From: a virus
IMG/VR virus record: IMGVR_UViG_3300027985_000286
Location: 85,349 to 149,348 of that record
Direction: 5' to 3' (one strand)
Length of the DNA stretch: 64,000 nucleotides
Positions 41,771 through 48,985 of this stretch are shown here, piece after piece; the stretch's first letter is position 1, and every line of letters begins with the position of its first letter. Below the pieces are notes generated by a model that worked only from the letters and a program-made list of their open reading frames with translations, did no database searches and was not told the DNA's origin. A program made the translations under genes and the position numbers.

Positions 41771-44170
41771 ATGGAATTGGTTCAGTATAGAGATTTCTTG
41801 AACGAATCTCTAGATAAATTCTACCCCTTCGCGGTAAATACAGAAAGCCTTGCAAGCTGGGTAAGGGCTCAATATGAGTTCAACGTCGGCTCGAGTACCT
41901 TCGCTCTTAGAGTGATCAAATCTTTTAGACCAGGGACTTTTGCTTACCAGGTTCTTCTAGGTAGACTGGTGAGTAAGAAGGTATCACCCAAGCTTGTAGG
42001 TGTTACCAATTTTAAGATGTTCTTCTCAACTCTGGTTAATATCCTTTTAGAGATTCACGATAATCCAGTCCCAAAACTGAAGACTGTCTTTGGTATGGCT
42101 ATACGAATTGATGCAGATGCGTACGATAAGCACAAATCTTTGATTGTTAGAGCGGTAAGGATGAAGCTCAAAGGTAAATACCGATTGATGGAGGGGGTGA
42201 GTAAAGATTACATTGATGATGGCAGCATGAAGGTCCTGTATATCTACCAGTTCGGAAAAACCTTTAAGCAAGTCTTCGACAAGCTACCTTCGGACTTTCT
42301 TGATAGCGTACCTGACGAAGGGCAGGATACCACAAACCCTCAACCTGAGACGGACACTCTTTCTTCTGTAGCTAAGCCTATAGAAAAAGCTGCTCCGGTA
42401 CTAACAACCCCTTCATCTGTTGTTTCTAAAGGTACCGAGAAAGAAAAGGACGTTAGCCCTACTTTCAAAAAGGTTCCTGTTGTGGTAGAGCCTGTCACGA
42501 AGCCTGAACCTTTGAGTAAGACTGGTGACTTTAAGAGTTTTGTTAAAGCGCCAGAAGATGTTAAAGATGATAAGAAAGATCCTATTGATAGGGTTTTGTC
42601 TCCTTTGGGCTCCAACTTGTCTGAAAAAGATGTCGCTGAAGGCTGGAAGCTCTATGTGGCTAGAGTCTTAAGCAACAAGTTCGGCAAAACTGATACCTAT
42701 ATCAACGGTGATAAGAATAAGATTATTACCATGATGGCCGCTTTATCGAGTGATGGAATAAAAGACAGAATTCTACCAGATGTTGTTGCTCTCTATGTTC
42801 TTAATAAGGCAGGTATCAGAACAGGTCACGTTTACGATTTCTACAATAACGGTAACACTATATACGATACCGAATGGAACAAGTTTCTGAAGAAATCAGT
42901 TAAGAGTAGTAAAAAGAGAGGGTACTGGAATTACATCAAGTCACCTAAAATCACTGACGATTCTTTCCCGCAGGATTCTAGGTCAATTAATGACGTCTCT
43001 TATGAAGAGCTGTTCAAGATATACGAAGGTGGCTTACCTTTGGAGGTAGACATAACTTACAAGTATTACCGTGAGCCTAACGATATTGATGCGTTCACTG
43101 CTCTTGACAATAAGGTCTTGGAAAGCATGAGCGTTGAAGAGAAGAAAGACTTGTTCTTGTCAGTAGCAGCATCGATGAAAAGGGATAAGCCAAACTTTTC
43201 AAGAAAGTTTAAAGAAGATGACGATGGCGGTAGTAAGCATATTCACTTCTCTGAAGTGTTTCCGGGTGATAATAGATCATTTTCTGTTAATTATTTAGGT
43301 GACAGCCTGTTTAATAGTATGACGTCATCTCAGATTGATGATTTTGTCCAAAACATGGACCCGATCTTCGCGTCCTGCATTGACAGTGGGTTCTACGTTA
43401 ATGATTTAGAACACTTCAAGGCGAACTGGGTAAGCAGCTGGACAATTGCTGGTGGTAGCAATGCGCAGGATTGTGCGTTCGCATGGGTGTCTGAGTTCGG
43501 TGAGCATAACACTGCAGAAAAGCCTCTGTGGCAAGGGGTCAAAAACATTTTCTCTGAGAAAGGCATCTCCGGTAACGGTTTGAAGAACTTTAGTGCAATC
43601 TACGCAGAGACCCAAGCTTTCCTTAAGGGTAAAATGAAGAAGAAGTATGACACAAAGCTAATTACGATATACAGAGGAGTCGGTATACCTTCTTCGAAGG
43701 TAATGAACTACGTCCCTGGAGCGTTAGAGTCCTGGACCACGCAGCTAGGAACAGCCAGCACTTTCGCGAAGATGATGAGCGATCCCAGAAGTAAAGATGG
43801 TGGTACAATTCTTTATGCAGAGGTTCCAGCGTCTGCAATCTGGGCGACATACGAATCCCTCTCAGGATGGTTTCCTGCAGAGAAGAACCTTAAGGGTAAG
43901 AAAGAGCACATTGTTCTAGGTGGCGTGTTTGCAAAGTACCCGATTAGAGTGTATAATCCCAAAACAAAGAGTCCTACTGATACTTTGATATCTTTTTCTG
44001 AATGGAAAGATACAACAATGGTAACAGAACAGAATAGAACAGAAGTAGAGGTCATTTTTACAGATGACCCGAGTTTTAATGATATCATTGCAGATAAGAA
44101 CACCGTGACAGGTAGAAAGGTAGAACCTGAAGGTGATCTTGTTAATACTGATGATGACGAAGAAGAATAA
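41771..44170 (+). CDS. Putative injected ADP-ribosyltransferase 1, 799 aa
   Basis: The N-terminus MELVQYRDFLNE/S is a head-targeting peptide with predicted gp21 cut after residue 12. Residues about 13-180 match the N-terminal domain of the 55860 protein (DKFYPF, VRAQYEFNVGS, NFKMFFSTL, LYIYQFG). A Pro/Thr/Lys-rich linker follows (185-270). The C-terminal domain is ADP-ribosyltransferase-like: Arg635 in TIYRGVG, SWTTQLGTASTFA, and Glu712 in GKKEHIVLGG. The usual Glu or Gln two residues before the catalytic Glu is Lys710. T4 Alt is the functional model: packaged, injected, modifying host RNA polymerase. The target here is unknown. Confidence 0.78.
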   Translation: MELVQYRDFLNESLDKFYPFAVNTESLASWVRAQYEFNVGSSTFALRVIKSFRPGTFAYQVLLGRLVSKKVSPKLVGVTNFKMFFSTLVNILLEIHDNPVPKLKTVFGMAIRIDADAYDKHKSLIVRAVRMKLKGKYRLMEGVSKDYIDDGSMKVLYIYQFGKTFKQVFDKLPSDFLDSVPDEGQDTTNPQPETDTLSSVAKPIEKAAPVLTTPSSVVSKGTEKEKDVSPTFKKVPVVVEPVTKPEPLSKTGDFKSFVKAPEDVKDDKKDPIDRVLSPLGSNLSEKDVAEGWKLYVARVLSNKFGKTDTYINGDKNKIITMMAALSSDGIKDRILPDVVALYVLNKAGIRTGHVYDFYNNGNTIYDTEWNKFLKKSVKSSKKRGYWNYIKSPKITDDSFPQDSRSINDVSYEELFKIYEGGLPLEVDITYKYYREPNDIDAFTALDNKVLESMSVEEKKDLFLSVAASMKRDKPNFSRKFKEDDDGGSKHIHFSEVFPGDNRSFSVNYLGDSLFNSMTSSQIDDFVQNMDPIFASCIDSGFYVNDLEHFKANWVSSWTIAGGSNAQDCAFAWVSEFGEHNTAEKPLWQGVKNIFSEKGISGNGLKNFSAIYAETQAFLKGKMKKKYDTKLITIYRGVGIPSSKVMNYVPGALESWTTQLGTASTFAKMMSDPRSKDGGTILYAEVPASAIWATYESLSGWFPAEKNLKGKKEHIVLGGVFAKYPIRVYNPKTKSPTDTLISFSEWKDTTMVTEQNRTEVEVIFTDDPSFNDIIADKNTVTGRKVEPEGDLVNTDDDEEE

Positions 44171-44173
44171 CAC

Positions 44174-44247
44174 GCGGGTATGGTATAGTGGCCGTGCCTC
44201 GGCCTTCCAAGCCGATGACGTGGGTTCGAATCCCACTACCCGCTCCA
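44174..44247 (+). tRNA. tRNA-Gly (TCC)
   Basis: Acceptor GCGGGTA/TACCCGC, anticodon loop CTTCCAA, T-loop TTCGAAT, encoded CCA. Starts 3 bases after the ADP-ribosyltransferase stop. Confidence 0.96.
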
Positions 44248-44261
44248 GATTGGAAACCAGA

Positions 44262-44423
44262 ATGACAGGTCGGTCCGTTAAGTGCAAGAAACGCAAGTAC
44301 AAGACAAAGATTGACGCAATGCTTTGCCTAGCTACCCTAGTGAACAGCAAGAAAGGTAAATACACTGAGCGACGCTTTTACTGGTGCACTGATTGCAAGG
44401 CGTTCCACACCACATCAAAGTAG
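44262..44423 (+). CDS. Small basic Cys-containing protein, 53 aa
   Basis: The ATG at 44262 lies just after tRNA-Gly. Sequence MTGRSVKCKKRKYKTKIDAM with later CLA, WCTDCKAFH suggests a compact zinc-binding peptide. The ribosome site is weak (GGAAACCAGA). The open frame extends upstream through the tRNA, but that part is unlikely to be translated. Confidence 0.5.
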   Translation: MTGRSVKCKKRKYKTKIDAMLCLATLVNSKKGKYTERRFYWCTDCKAFHTTSK

Positions 44424-44426
44424 GTC

Positions 44427-44454
44427 TTGCTCTTTTCCTTGAATGCTATATACT
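44427..44454 (+). promoter_or_regulatory. Early promoter
   Basis: TTGCTC, a 16-base spacer and TATACT, 29 bases before the ATG at 44484. Confidence 0.65.
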
Positions 44455-44483
44455 GCGTTAGAGTTTAAAGAGGAGGGTACACT

Positions 44484-44663
44484 ATGGACGACTTCACTAA
44501 GGCAAAGATAGGTGCGTTTGTTGAAGGACTGGGTCTTGTTTTGATTACGTTTGATCCGTTCTTTCATCTAATGAAGTTGGGCGTGTGTGTATTGCTCGCA
44601 GGGATGATTGCAGGAAACTACTACTTCGTACAGGGGAAGAAGGGTGTCAAACCCACGTTCTAA
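44484..44663 (+). CDS. Small membrane protein, 59 aa
   Basis: ATG after AGAGGAGGG. The sequence has a hydrophobic stretch of two short segments (GAFVEGLGLVLITFDPFF and LMKLGVCVLLAGMIAG), consistent with one or two membrane helices. It overlaps the next gene. Unknown function. Confidence 0.6.
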   Translation: MDDFTKAKIGAFVEGLGLVLITFDPFFHLMKLGVCVLLAGMIAGNYYFVQGKKGVKPTF

Positions 44664-44949
44664 AATTGAACGGTCTACTGCGAAGGATTTGAGGCAAACC
44701 CCTGTCTCAGATTGCACCTTGAGGTTTGGTAAGAAAAGCAAGAGAAACAAACCGTTCGAGGTGTGGAACTGGAACCACTTCTTTTTTCGTATGTTACTTA
44801 ACGGTGGTTGGACAAAGAGCGGGAAGTTTGAAAAGATCGAAGATGCTAGAAAATATGTTGCAAAGGAGATTCGTTCATGTTACTTTAACAGCATGAACAG
44901 TGAAGCAAGAAGAAAAGACTACCTGATAATTGGTTACATCAACGACTAG
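44644..44949 (+). CDS. Hypothetical protein, 101 aa
   Basis: Likely GTG start at 44644 with AGGGG 8 bases upstream; TTG at 44608 is an alternative. Basic protein with KPFEVWNWNHFFFRMLLNGG and a C-terminal helix-strand part (DARKYVAKEIRSCYF). No family recognised. Confidence 0.6.
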   Translation: MSNPRSKIERSTAKDLRQTPVSDCTLRFGKKSKRNKPFEVWNWNHFFFRMLLNGGWTKSGKFEKIEDARKYVAKEIRSCYFNSMNSEARRKDYLIIGYIND

Positions 44950-44958
44950 GATACGAAA

Positions 44959-45237
44959 ATGAAAAAGACTCGCGTTTGGCCGTTTATGATCAGTGCAGTG
45001 TCTCTCATGTTTGCGTTTGGTGTTCTCCTGTACTCTGCGGTTACGAGCGCTGGCCTCTTTTCGTCGATGGTAACTTCCGACTGGGAGACGAGGTCTTCGG
45101 TCCAGTACAAGCTGGAGACTTACGGATACGACTCCAGAGTGTACGAGTTCGACTCGAAGGACGGTTCGATGCACTGTGTCGTTATGTACTCCGGTGGGGA
45201 GCAGGGCGGCATGGATATGGAGTGCATCAAGAAGTAA
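44959..45237 (+). CDS. Membrane-anchored protein, 92 aa
   Basis: MKKTRVWPFMISAVSLMFAF is a signal-anchor: a positively charged start then about 20 hydrophobic residues. The remaining domain holds two cysteines (MHCVVM, MECIKK) and may lie in the periplasm. Unknown role. Confidence 0.65.
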   Translation: MKKTRVWPFMISAVSLMFAFGVLLYSAVTSAGLFSSMVTSDWETRSSVQYKLETYGYDSRVYEFDSKDGSMHCVVMYSGGEQGGMDMECIKK

Positions 45238-45248
45238 GTGCAGTTCAC

Positions 45249-45324
45249 GGGGCCATAGCTCAGCTGGGAGAGCGCTAGCTTTGCAAGCTAGAGGGCGTGG
45301 GTTCGAACCCCACTGGCTCCACCA
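45249..45324 (+). tRNA. tRNA-Ala (TGC)
   Basis: Acceptor GGGGCCA/TGGCTCC (one G-U), anticodon loop TTTGCAA, T-loop TTCGAAC, encoded CCA. Confidence 0.96.
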
Positions 45325-45375
45325 ATTTAGAAGTAAGAAGCAGCTTGATTTGATTCAAGCTAAGCAGTATCAGCA

Positions 45376-45439
45376 GATAGTTCAACGGTAGAACAGCCGG
45401 GGTGGCTCGGAAGACGAAGGTTCGACTCCTTCACTGTCG
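45376..45439 (+). tRNA. tRNA-like element, identity uncertain
   Basis: A D-arm (TTCAACGGTAGAA), a perfect T-arm (GAAGG, TTCGACT, CCTTC) and a six-pair acceptor (GATAGT/ACTGTC) are present. The anticodon arm is defective: GCCGG and TCGGA pair imperfectly around a 6-base loop GGTGGC, and no CCA is encoded, unlike every other tRNA here. It is a decayed tRNA or a tRNA mimic. Confidence 0.6.
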
Positions 45440-45449
45440 TTTATTTCAT

Positions 45450-45525
45450 TGGCATATAGCTCAGTTGGTAGAGCAGGTGGCTGTTAACCACCCGGTCGGA
45501 GGTTCGAGCCCTCCTATGCCAGCCA
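45450..45525 (+). tRNA. tRNA-Asn (GTT)
   Basis: Acceptor TGGCATA/TATGCCA, anticodon loop CTGTTAA, T-loop TTCGAGC, discriminator G and encoded CCA. Confidence 0.96.
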
Positions 45526-45540
45526 TTTTAAGGTGATGAG

Positions 45541-45747
45541 ATGATTGCAAATGGGACGCAATGCACTATTTGGCACACCAACTCGGCGTTAGACGGTATT
45601 CGTGTTAAGGTGTGCGGGGTTGGTATGATGTTCCCGGGAGGTCTTGGTGATATCTACATCATCAAAAGAGATGACGGTTTTGAAGTTTTTGATAATGGGT
45701 ACGAAACCATTCTGATGGTTTCTAGTTGCCTACGTGAAATCTTTTAG
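45541..45747 (+). CDS. Hypothetical protein, 68 aa
   Basis: ATG after AAGGTGATG between two tRNAs. The beta-rich sequence (QCTIWHTNSALDGIRVKVCG, PGGLGDIYIIKRDDGFEVF) suggests a small SH3-like barrel. The stop TAG uses the first base of tRNA-Tyr. Unknown. Confidence 0.6.
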   Translation: MIANGTQCTIWHTNSALDGIRVKVCGVGMMFPGGLGDIYIIKRDDGFEVFDNGYETILMVSSCLREIF

Positions 45748-45831
45748 GGTGTGTGGCAGAGCGGTCGAATGCGGCGGGCTGTAAACCCGTTTCCTCTGGA
45801 CTCGGTGGTTCAAATCCATCCGCACCCACCA
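45747..45831 (+). tRNA. tRNA-Tyr (GTA)
   Basis: Class II tRNA with long variable arm; acceptor GGGTGTG/CGCACCC, anticodon loop CTGTAAA, T-loop TTCAAAT, encoded CCA. Confidence 0.95.
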
Positions 45832-45849
45832 TATTGAGGAGTTGACTAA

Positions 45850-46221
45850 ATGTCTGTTGTTGAAGAGTTGACAGAATACCAGTATCAGTCTGCTCTGGTG
45901 CCCGAAAGCCTTCGGTTAGTTATGCAGGCATTAGGGCACGAAAACGATAGTGTTGAGATTGTTAGCATTACAGACGACACTTGCAGAATTCGAGTTTTGT
46001 GGACTGCGAGGAGCTGTCAGCAAGGTTGTGAGTATGTCTTGCCTTTGTCTGTACTCTGCGCAAGCAATGTTATCAAGGCTACACTAACTTGGGATGAAGA
46101 ACAGAGATGTACGGAGGCAGAGTTTCTTATTCTAAGGTTGCAGAATCAGCTCACTGCCGCTAAAGACAGGCTGAAGCAGTTCAAATGCAGACTGGAAGAG
46201 TTAAAGAAAATGCCCGATTGA
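45850..46221 (+). CDS. Hypothetical protein with C-terminal coiled coil, 123 aa
   Basis: ATG after TTGAGGAG. Residues 1-80 form a mixed domain with paired cysteines (TCRIRVLWTARSCQQGCEYV); residues 90-120 are a coiled coil (LQNQLTAAKDRLKQFKCRLEEL). Unknown function. Confidence 0.65.
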   Translation: MSVVEELTEYQYQSALVPESLRLVMQALGHENDSVEIVSITDDTCRIRVLWTARSCQQGCEYVLPLSVLCASNVIKATLTWDEEQRCTEAEFLILRLQNQLTAAKDRLKQFKCRLEELKKMPD

Positions 46222-46231
46222 TGGTGATTTT

Positions 46232-46477
46232 ATGAAGGTTGAGATCACAAAGAGCGAAGCCATTCGTGTGGCAGCCCCTTAGTTCTAAGTATGGAGAAGA
46301 ATGTGAGCAGGAACATCTTGCATTTTTCGTGGAAGTAGCTTAGAATACTGCTTATAGAACAAGTTATACGTGCCGAAAGGCTAGGGCTGGTATCCCGAAT
46401 TCGAACCAATACCAGGGTGGAGTAAGAGCTGTCTGACAGGTTGAAGCGCTGCCCGCGTGGACTTGACAGCTCACATT
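46232..46477 (+). ncRNA. Structured non-coding region upstream of tRNA-Pro
   Basis: Only a 16-codon frame (46232-46282) is present. Pairings include TTCTAAG/CTTAGAA around 46290-46335, CTGGTAT/ATACCAG (46387-46393, 46409-46415) and GAGCTGTC/GACAGCTC (46426-46433, 46465-46472). With the structured region after tRNA-Pro this may be one large RNA with an embedded tRNA. No known class recognised with certainty. Confidence 0.5.
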
Positions 46478-46554
46478 CTCGGTATAGCGCAGTCTGGTAG
46501 CGCCCCTGCTTTGGGAGCAGGTTGTCGGGGGTTCAAATCCCTCTACCGAGACCA
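46478..46554 (+). tRNA. tRNA-Pro (TGG)
   Basis: Acceptor CTCGGTA/TACCGAG, anticodon loop TTTGGGA, T-loop TTCAAAT, encoded CCA. It is flanked on both sides by structured non-coding sequence. Confidence 0.96.
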
Positions 46555-46557
46555 AAT

Positions 46558-47066
46558 AAAATTGGACCGGTTTCTTGAAACCGTTGTGCTATAGGTGATT
46601 TACCTAGTCCGAGTGTCATGAATGGTTGCACACCTTTTGTGAGTTTGCTGACATTGGCGCGTCAGCAACACTAGAAGCCAGAGTTTTTGTTGGTGATGGG
46701 AGGTTGGCTTAGAAGCAGCCATCCTTTAAAGAGTAGGACTAAGGCTGGTACCAAGAACACTTAGGTTGGCGATGCGGCAGGCAACCGCTCTTGAGTCAAC
46801 TGAAAGCCCGATAGCCTGTGGTAATTAATTCGGCTTTGCATACCGTAAAAGCCACAGGGTCAGAGAAAGGAAAGTAAACGGAGCATGGGAACAGGTGACA
46901 CGTTGAAACGTACTGCAGATACCGCACCGACTCTGACCATAGCACCAAGGCATTCAACGCTAGGATGCCGAAGGAATGGGGTAGCTCCCCTGGGGGTGAT
47001 TGGGCCAGGTGCCACTTACGAAGTAACCAGGCACCCCGGAAACGGTAAGGCTGAGGTTTCCTTTTG
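46558..47066 (+). ncRNA. Large structured RNA with a 23S rRNA L11-site mimic
   Basis: About 510 bases without a convincing gene. Positions 46704-46724 are identical to the 23S rRNA helix 43 hairpin that binds protein L11 (loop GGCTTAGAAGC), followed after one base by TTTAAAGA, again as in 23S. A U-A pair of the rRNA helix is replaced by G-C, preserving pairing. Further stems: CGGTTTC/GAAACCG, TTGCTGAC/GTCAGCAA (46645-46652, 46661-46668), CCTGTGG/CCACAGG (46815-46821, 46852-46858), GGTCAGAG/CTCTGACC (46858-46865, 46931-46938), GGTGCC/GGCACC, and a final GGAAAC/GTTTCC stem followed by TTTT (47038-47065), a likely 3' end. Confidence 0.75.
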
Positions 47067-47311
47067 GCGTAACAGCACACCATCATCAACATTCTATTTG
47101 AGGGTTAGATGAAATGAGTTTACCGACCAGAGCAGTGTTCTACAAGGATGGGTGCGAGATTGCTCATGCTTTTACCAACGTTGGATGGGTGATGGATGAA
47201 CAGAACATTCCTTCTTGCGTGAAAAGATCCGCAAGCAATGTAGGTCTCGTAAGAGACGACTGGGACACTGTGAAGCTTTACGGTAAAGAGTACACTGTAG
47301 GACAGATTTAT

Positions 47312-47402
<91 letters not shown>

Positions 47403-47603
47403 TTTTAGAACTCTTGACAGGCAGATAGAACAGAAATGTTGAACCCGACCATCAAAGGAATCACTATGAACGAGATAGATAATATCAGAGCAAGCGAAGT
47501 AGAGATTCCTGAAGAAAAGAAAAGCTTCTGGCAGGAGTACAAGAGGAAGAAGCTGGTCAAGAAAGTCAAGAGACAGATTAAGAGATACAAGAGAAACGGT
47601 TAC

Positions 47604-47690
47604 AAGTAGTGGTAAGCAAGCGGCCAAAGCAGCTGGGCCTTCAACCCAGTCCTTTACGGTTCACGGGTTCGAATCCCGTCCACTACGCCA
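47604..47690 (+). tRNA. Unusual class II tRNA, anticodon TTC
   Basis: Acceptor GTAGTGG/CCACTAC, T-arm ACGGG/CCCGT with TTCGAAT, encoded CCA and a 13-base variable region (CCTTTACGG can pair). The anticodon stem CTGGG/CCCAG is perfect and leaves loop CCTTCAA: position 33 is C instead of the near-universal T, and the anticodon TTC (Glu) does not fit a class II tRNA. Identity is uncertain; a shifted TCA reading would need an abnormal loop. Confidence 0.8.
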
Positions 47691-47693
47691 ATT

Positions 47694-47821
47694 TCTAGAT
47701 GGATTGGTCTACAAACTGACTGGACCGGCAGTAAACCGGGAGTGATAGGAGCAATGTTCCACGGAACACCTTGAGCGTGCCTTGCTCGGGCTAGAGATGG
47801 AACCAGCCATCAGAGCATTCT
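47694..47821 (+). other. Unexplained spacer between two tRNAs
   Basis: 128 bases with no gene. It contains the palindrome TGTTCCACGGAACA (about 47755-47768) and a GGACCGGCAGTAAACCGG segment, so it is probably structured RNA or a tRNA-precursor spacer. Confidence 0.35.
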
Positions 47822-47896
47822 GGGTGGGTAGCCAATAGGTTACGGCACCGGGTTTTGATCCCGGCATAGTAGGTTCGATTCCTACCCCATCTGCCA
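47822..47896 (+). tRNA. tRNA-Gln (TTG)
   Basis: Acceptor GGGTGGG/CCCATCT with two G-U pairs, D-stem GCC/GGC, anticodon stem CCGGG/CCCGG with loop TTTTGAT, T-loop TTCGATT, encoded CCA. Confidence 0.92.
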
Positions 47897-47922
47897 AATA
47901 CGAAACAGCAGGGGCCGGTCAA

Positions 47923-48417
47923 ATGAACTTCAGCAAAATCACAATTCTTGCATATCGTCCTAGCTATAACGACTATTGTCGTAACTGCTTGATGACAAGC
48001 ACGGACAGTGATCTTGAAATTTACCATGCAGTTGACTTCAATGACGCAGTGAAGGTTTACGCTCAGTACCTGTATATGAACAAGGTCAGAGAAAGAGAAT
48101 TCGCTCCTTGGGAGCTAACCCTCTTTCTTGATGGGAAGGACGATGACTTTTACGATGAGAATGACCCTGAACCCAGATACACTGTTGAAAAAGACCACAA
48201 AAACCAGGAGTCTGAGGTATCTGTCAATGCAACGTATGGTGAACATCTCTTGTCGATTCGTGATGCTGCTCTGATTCTTGTTGATGAGCGGTTGGCAGAG
48301 AAAGTAAAGTCCGAAAAAGAGAAGGCGGCTAGAAAGGAAAAGGCCGAGTTACTGGAACAGAAAAAGAAGGACCTTGAAGAGCTGCGTCGACTTCAAGGCC
48401 TGTATCCAGGCGCATAA
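47923..48417 (+). CDS. Hypothetical protein, 164 aa
   Basis: The N-terminal 75 residues look globular (ITILAYRPSYNDYCRNCLM, AWELTL-type strands), the middle is acidic (DGKDDDFYDENDPEP), and the C-terminal 50 form a long charged helix (KVKSEKEKAARKEKAELLEQ). Ribosome site GGGGCCGG is poor. Unknown. Confidence 0.6.
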   Translation: MNFSKITILAYRPSYNDYCRNCLMTSTDSDLEIYHAVDFNDAVKVYAQYLYMNKVREREFAPWELTLFLDGKDDDFYDENDPEPRYTVEKDHKNQESEVSVNATYGEHLLSIRDAALILVDERLAEKVKSEKEKAARKEKAELLEQKKKDLEELRRLQGLYPGA

Positions 48418-48428
48418 ACACACCAAAC

Positions 48429-48505
48429 GCCGGTGTAGCTCAGTTGGCCAGAGCGGCTGATTTGTAATCAGCGGGTCGGAGGTTCGAATCCTCTCGCCGG
48501 CTCCA
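48429..48505 (+). tRNA. tRNA-Thr (TGT)
   Basis: Acceptor GCCGGTG/CGCCGGC, anticodon loop TTTGTAA, T-loop TTCGAAT, encoded CCA. Confidence 0.96.
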
Positions 48506-48518
48506 TTTTAGGATACAC

Positions 48519-48935
48519 ATGATAACATCTTTTAGTGGTAATTATCGTTGGCTGAGCAACTTCTTCCCTTCTCAGGTGTATCTAGACGGAATTGAATACC
48601 CTACTGTGGAAAACGCATACCAGGCTGCGAAGTGCCGAAACCTTTTTGATAGAAAGAAGTTTGTTGATGTTGCACCTTATGTGGCAAAGAGTCTAGGTAA
48701 AAGAGTACTGCTGGTTAAGGGATGGGAGTTGAAAAAGATAGGGGTAATGAAGATGTTGTTACTCCAAAAGTTTGAGCTTGGCAGCGCTCTAGGTGATATG
48801 CTCTTGGCTACAGGGGAAGAGGTTTTGGTTGAGAATAACACCTGGGGTGATACATTTTGGGGAAAGTCCGACGGTAAAGGTAAGAATATCTTAGGTGTTC
48901 TCCTCATGGACATAAGAGAAGCCTTGCATCAATAG
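48519..48935 (+). CDS. NADAR/YbiA-type ADP-ribose glycosidase
   Basis: This 138-residue protein has the NADAR (DUF1768) pattern: FSGNYRWLSNFFPSQV, YPTVENAYQAAKC, LGKRVLLVKGWELKKIGVM, LLATGEEVLVENNTWGDTFWG and GKNILGVLLMDIR. NADAR proteins cleave N-glycosidic bonds; several remove ADP-ribose from guanine in nucleic acids and act as antitoxins, others act in riboflavin metabolism. In a phage with two ADP-ribosyltransferases and NAD+ salvage, ADP-ribose removal or defence evasion is a reasonable inference. Confidence 0.88.
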   Translation: MITSFSGNYRWLSNFFPSQVYLDGIEYPTVENAYQAAKCRNLFDRKKFVDVAPYVAKSLGKRVLLVKGWELKKIGVMKMLLLQKFELGSALGDMLLATGEEVLVENNTWGDTFWGKSDGKGKNILGVLLMDIREALHQ

Positions 48936-48952
48936 TCTCTTTTTGCTAGTAT
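48924..48952 (+). promoter_or_regulatory. Early promoter
   Basis: TTGCAT, a 17-base spacer ending TTTTTGC, and TAGTAT, overlapping the end of the NADAR gene and preceding the SprT gene. Confidence 0.65.
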
Positions 48953-48985
48953 GCTTGCATGGATTATCACTTGAGGGTTTATACA

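Noticed and set aside
46885-47112. 75-codon frame in the 23S-like RNA region
   Set aside because: Its codons follow the stems of the structured RNA, it lacks a clear ribosome site, and its composition is not protein-like.
47466-47774. Open frame with a good AAGGA ribosome site, running through the unusual class II tRNA
   Set aside because: The frame covers the whole tRNA gene and the following spacer; after about 38 codons its sequence is only the translation of the tRNA. A short peptide may start there, but no end makes sense, so it is not listed as a gene.
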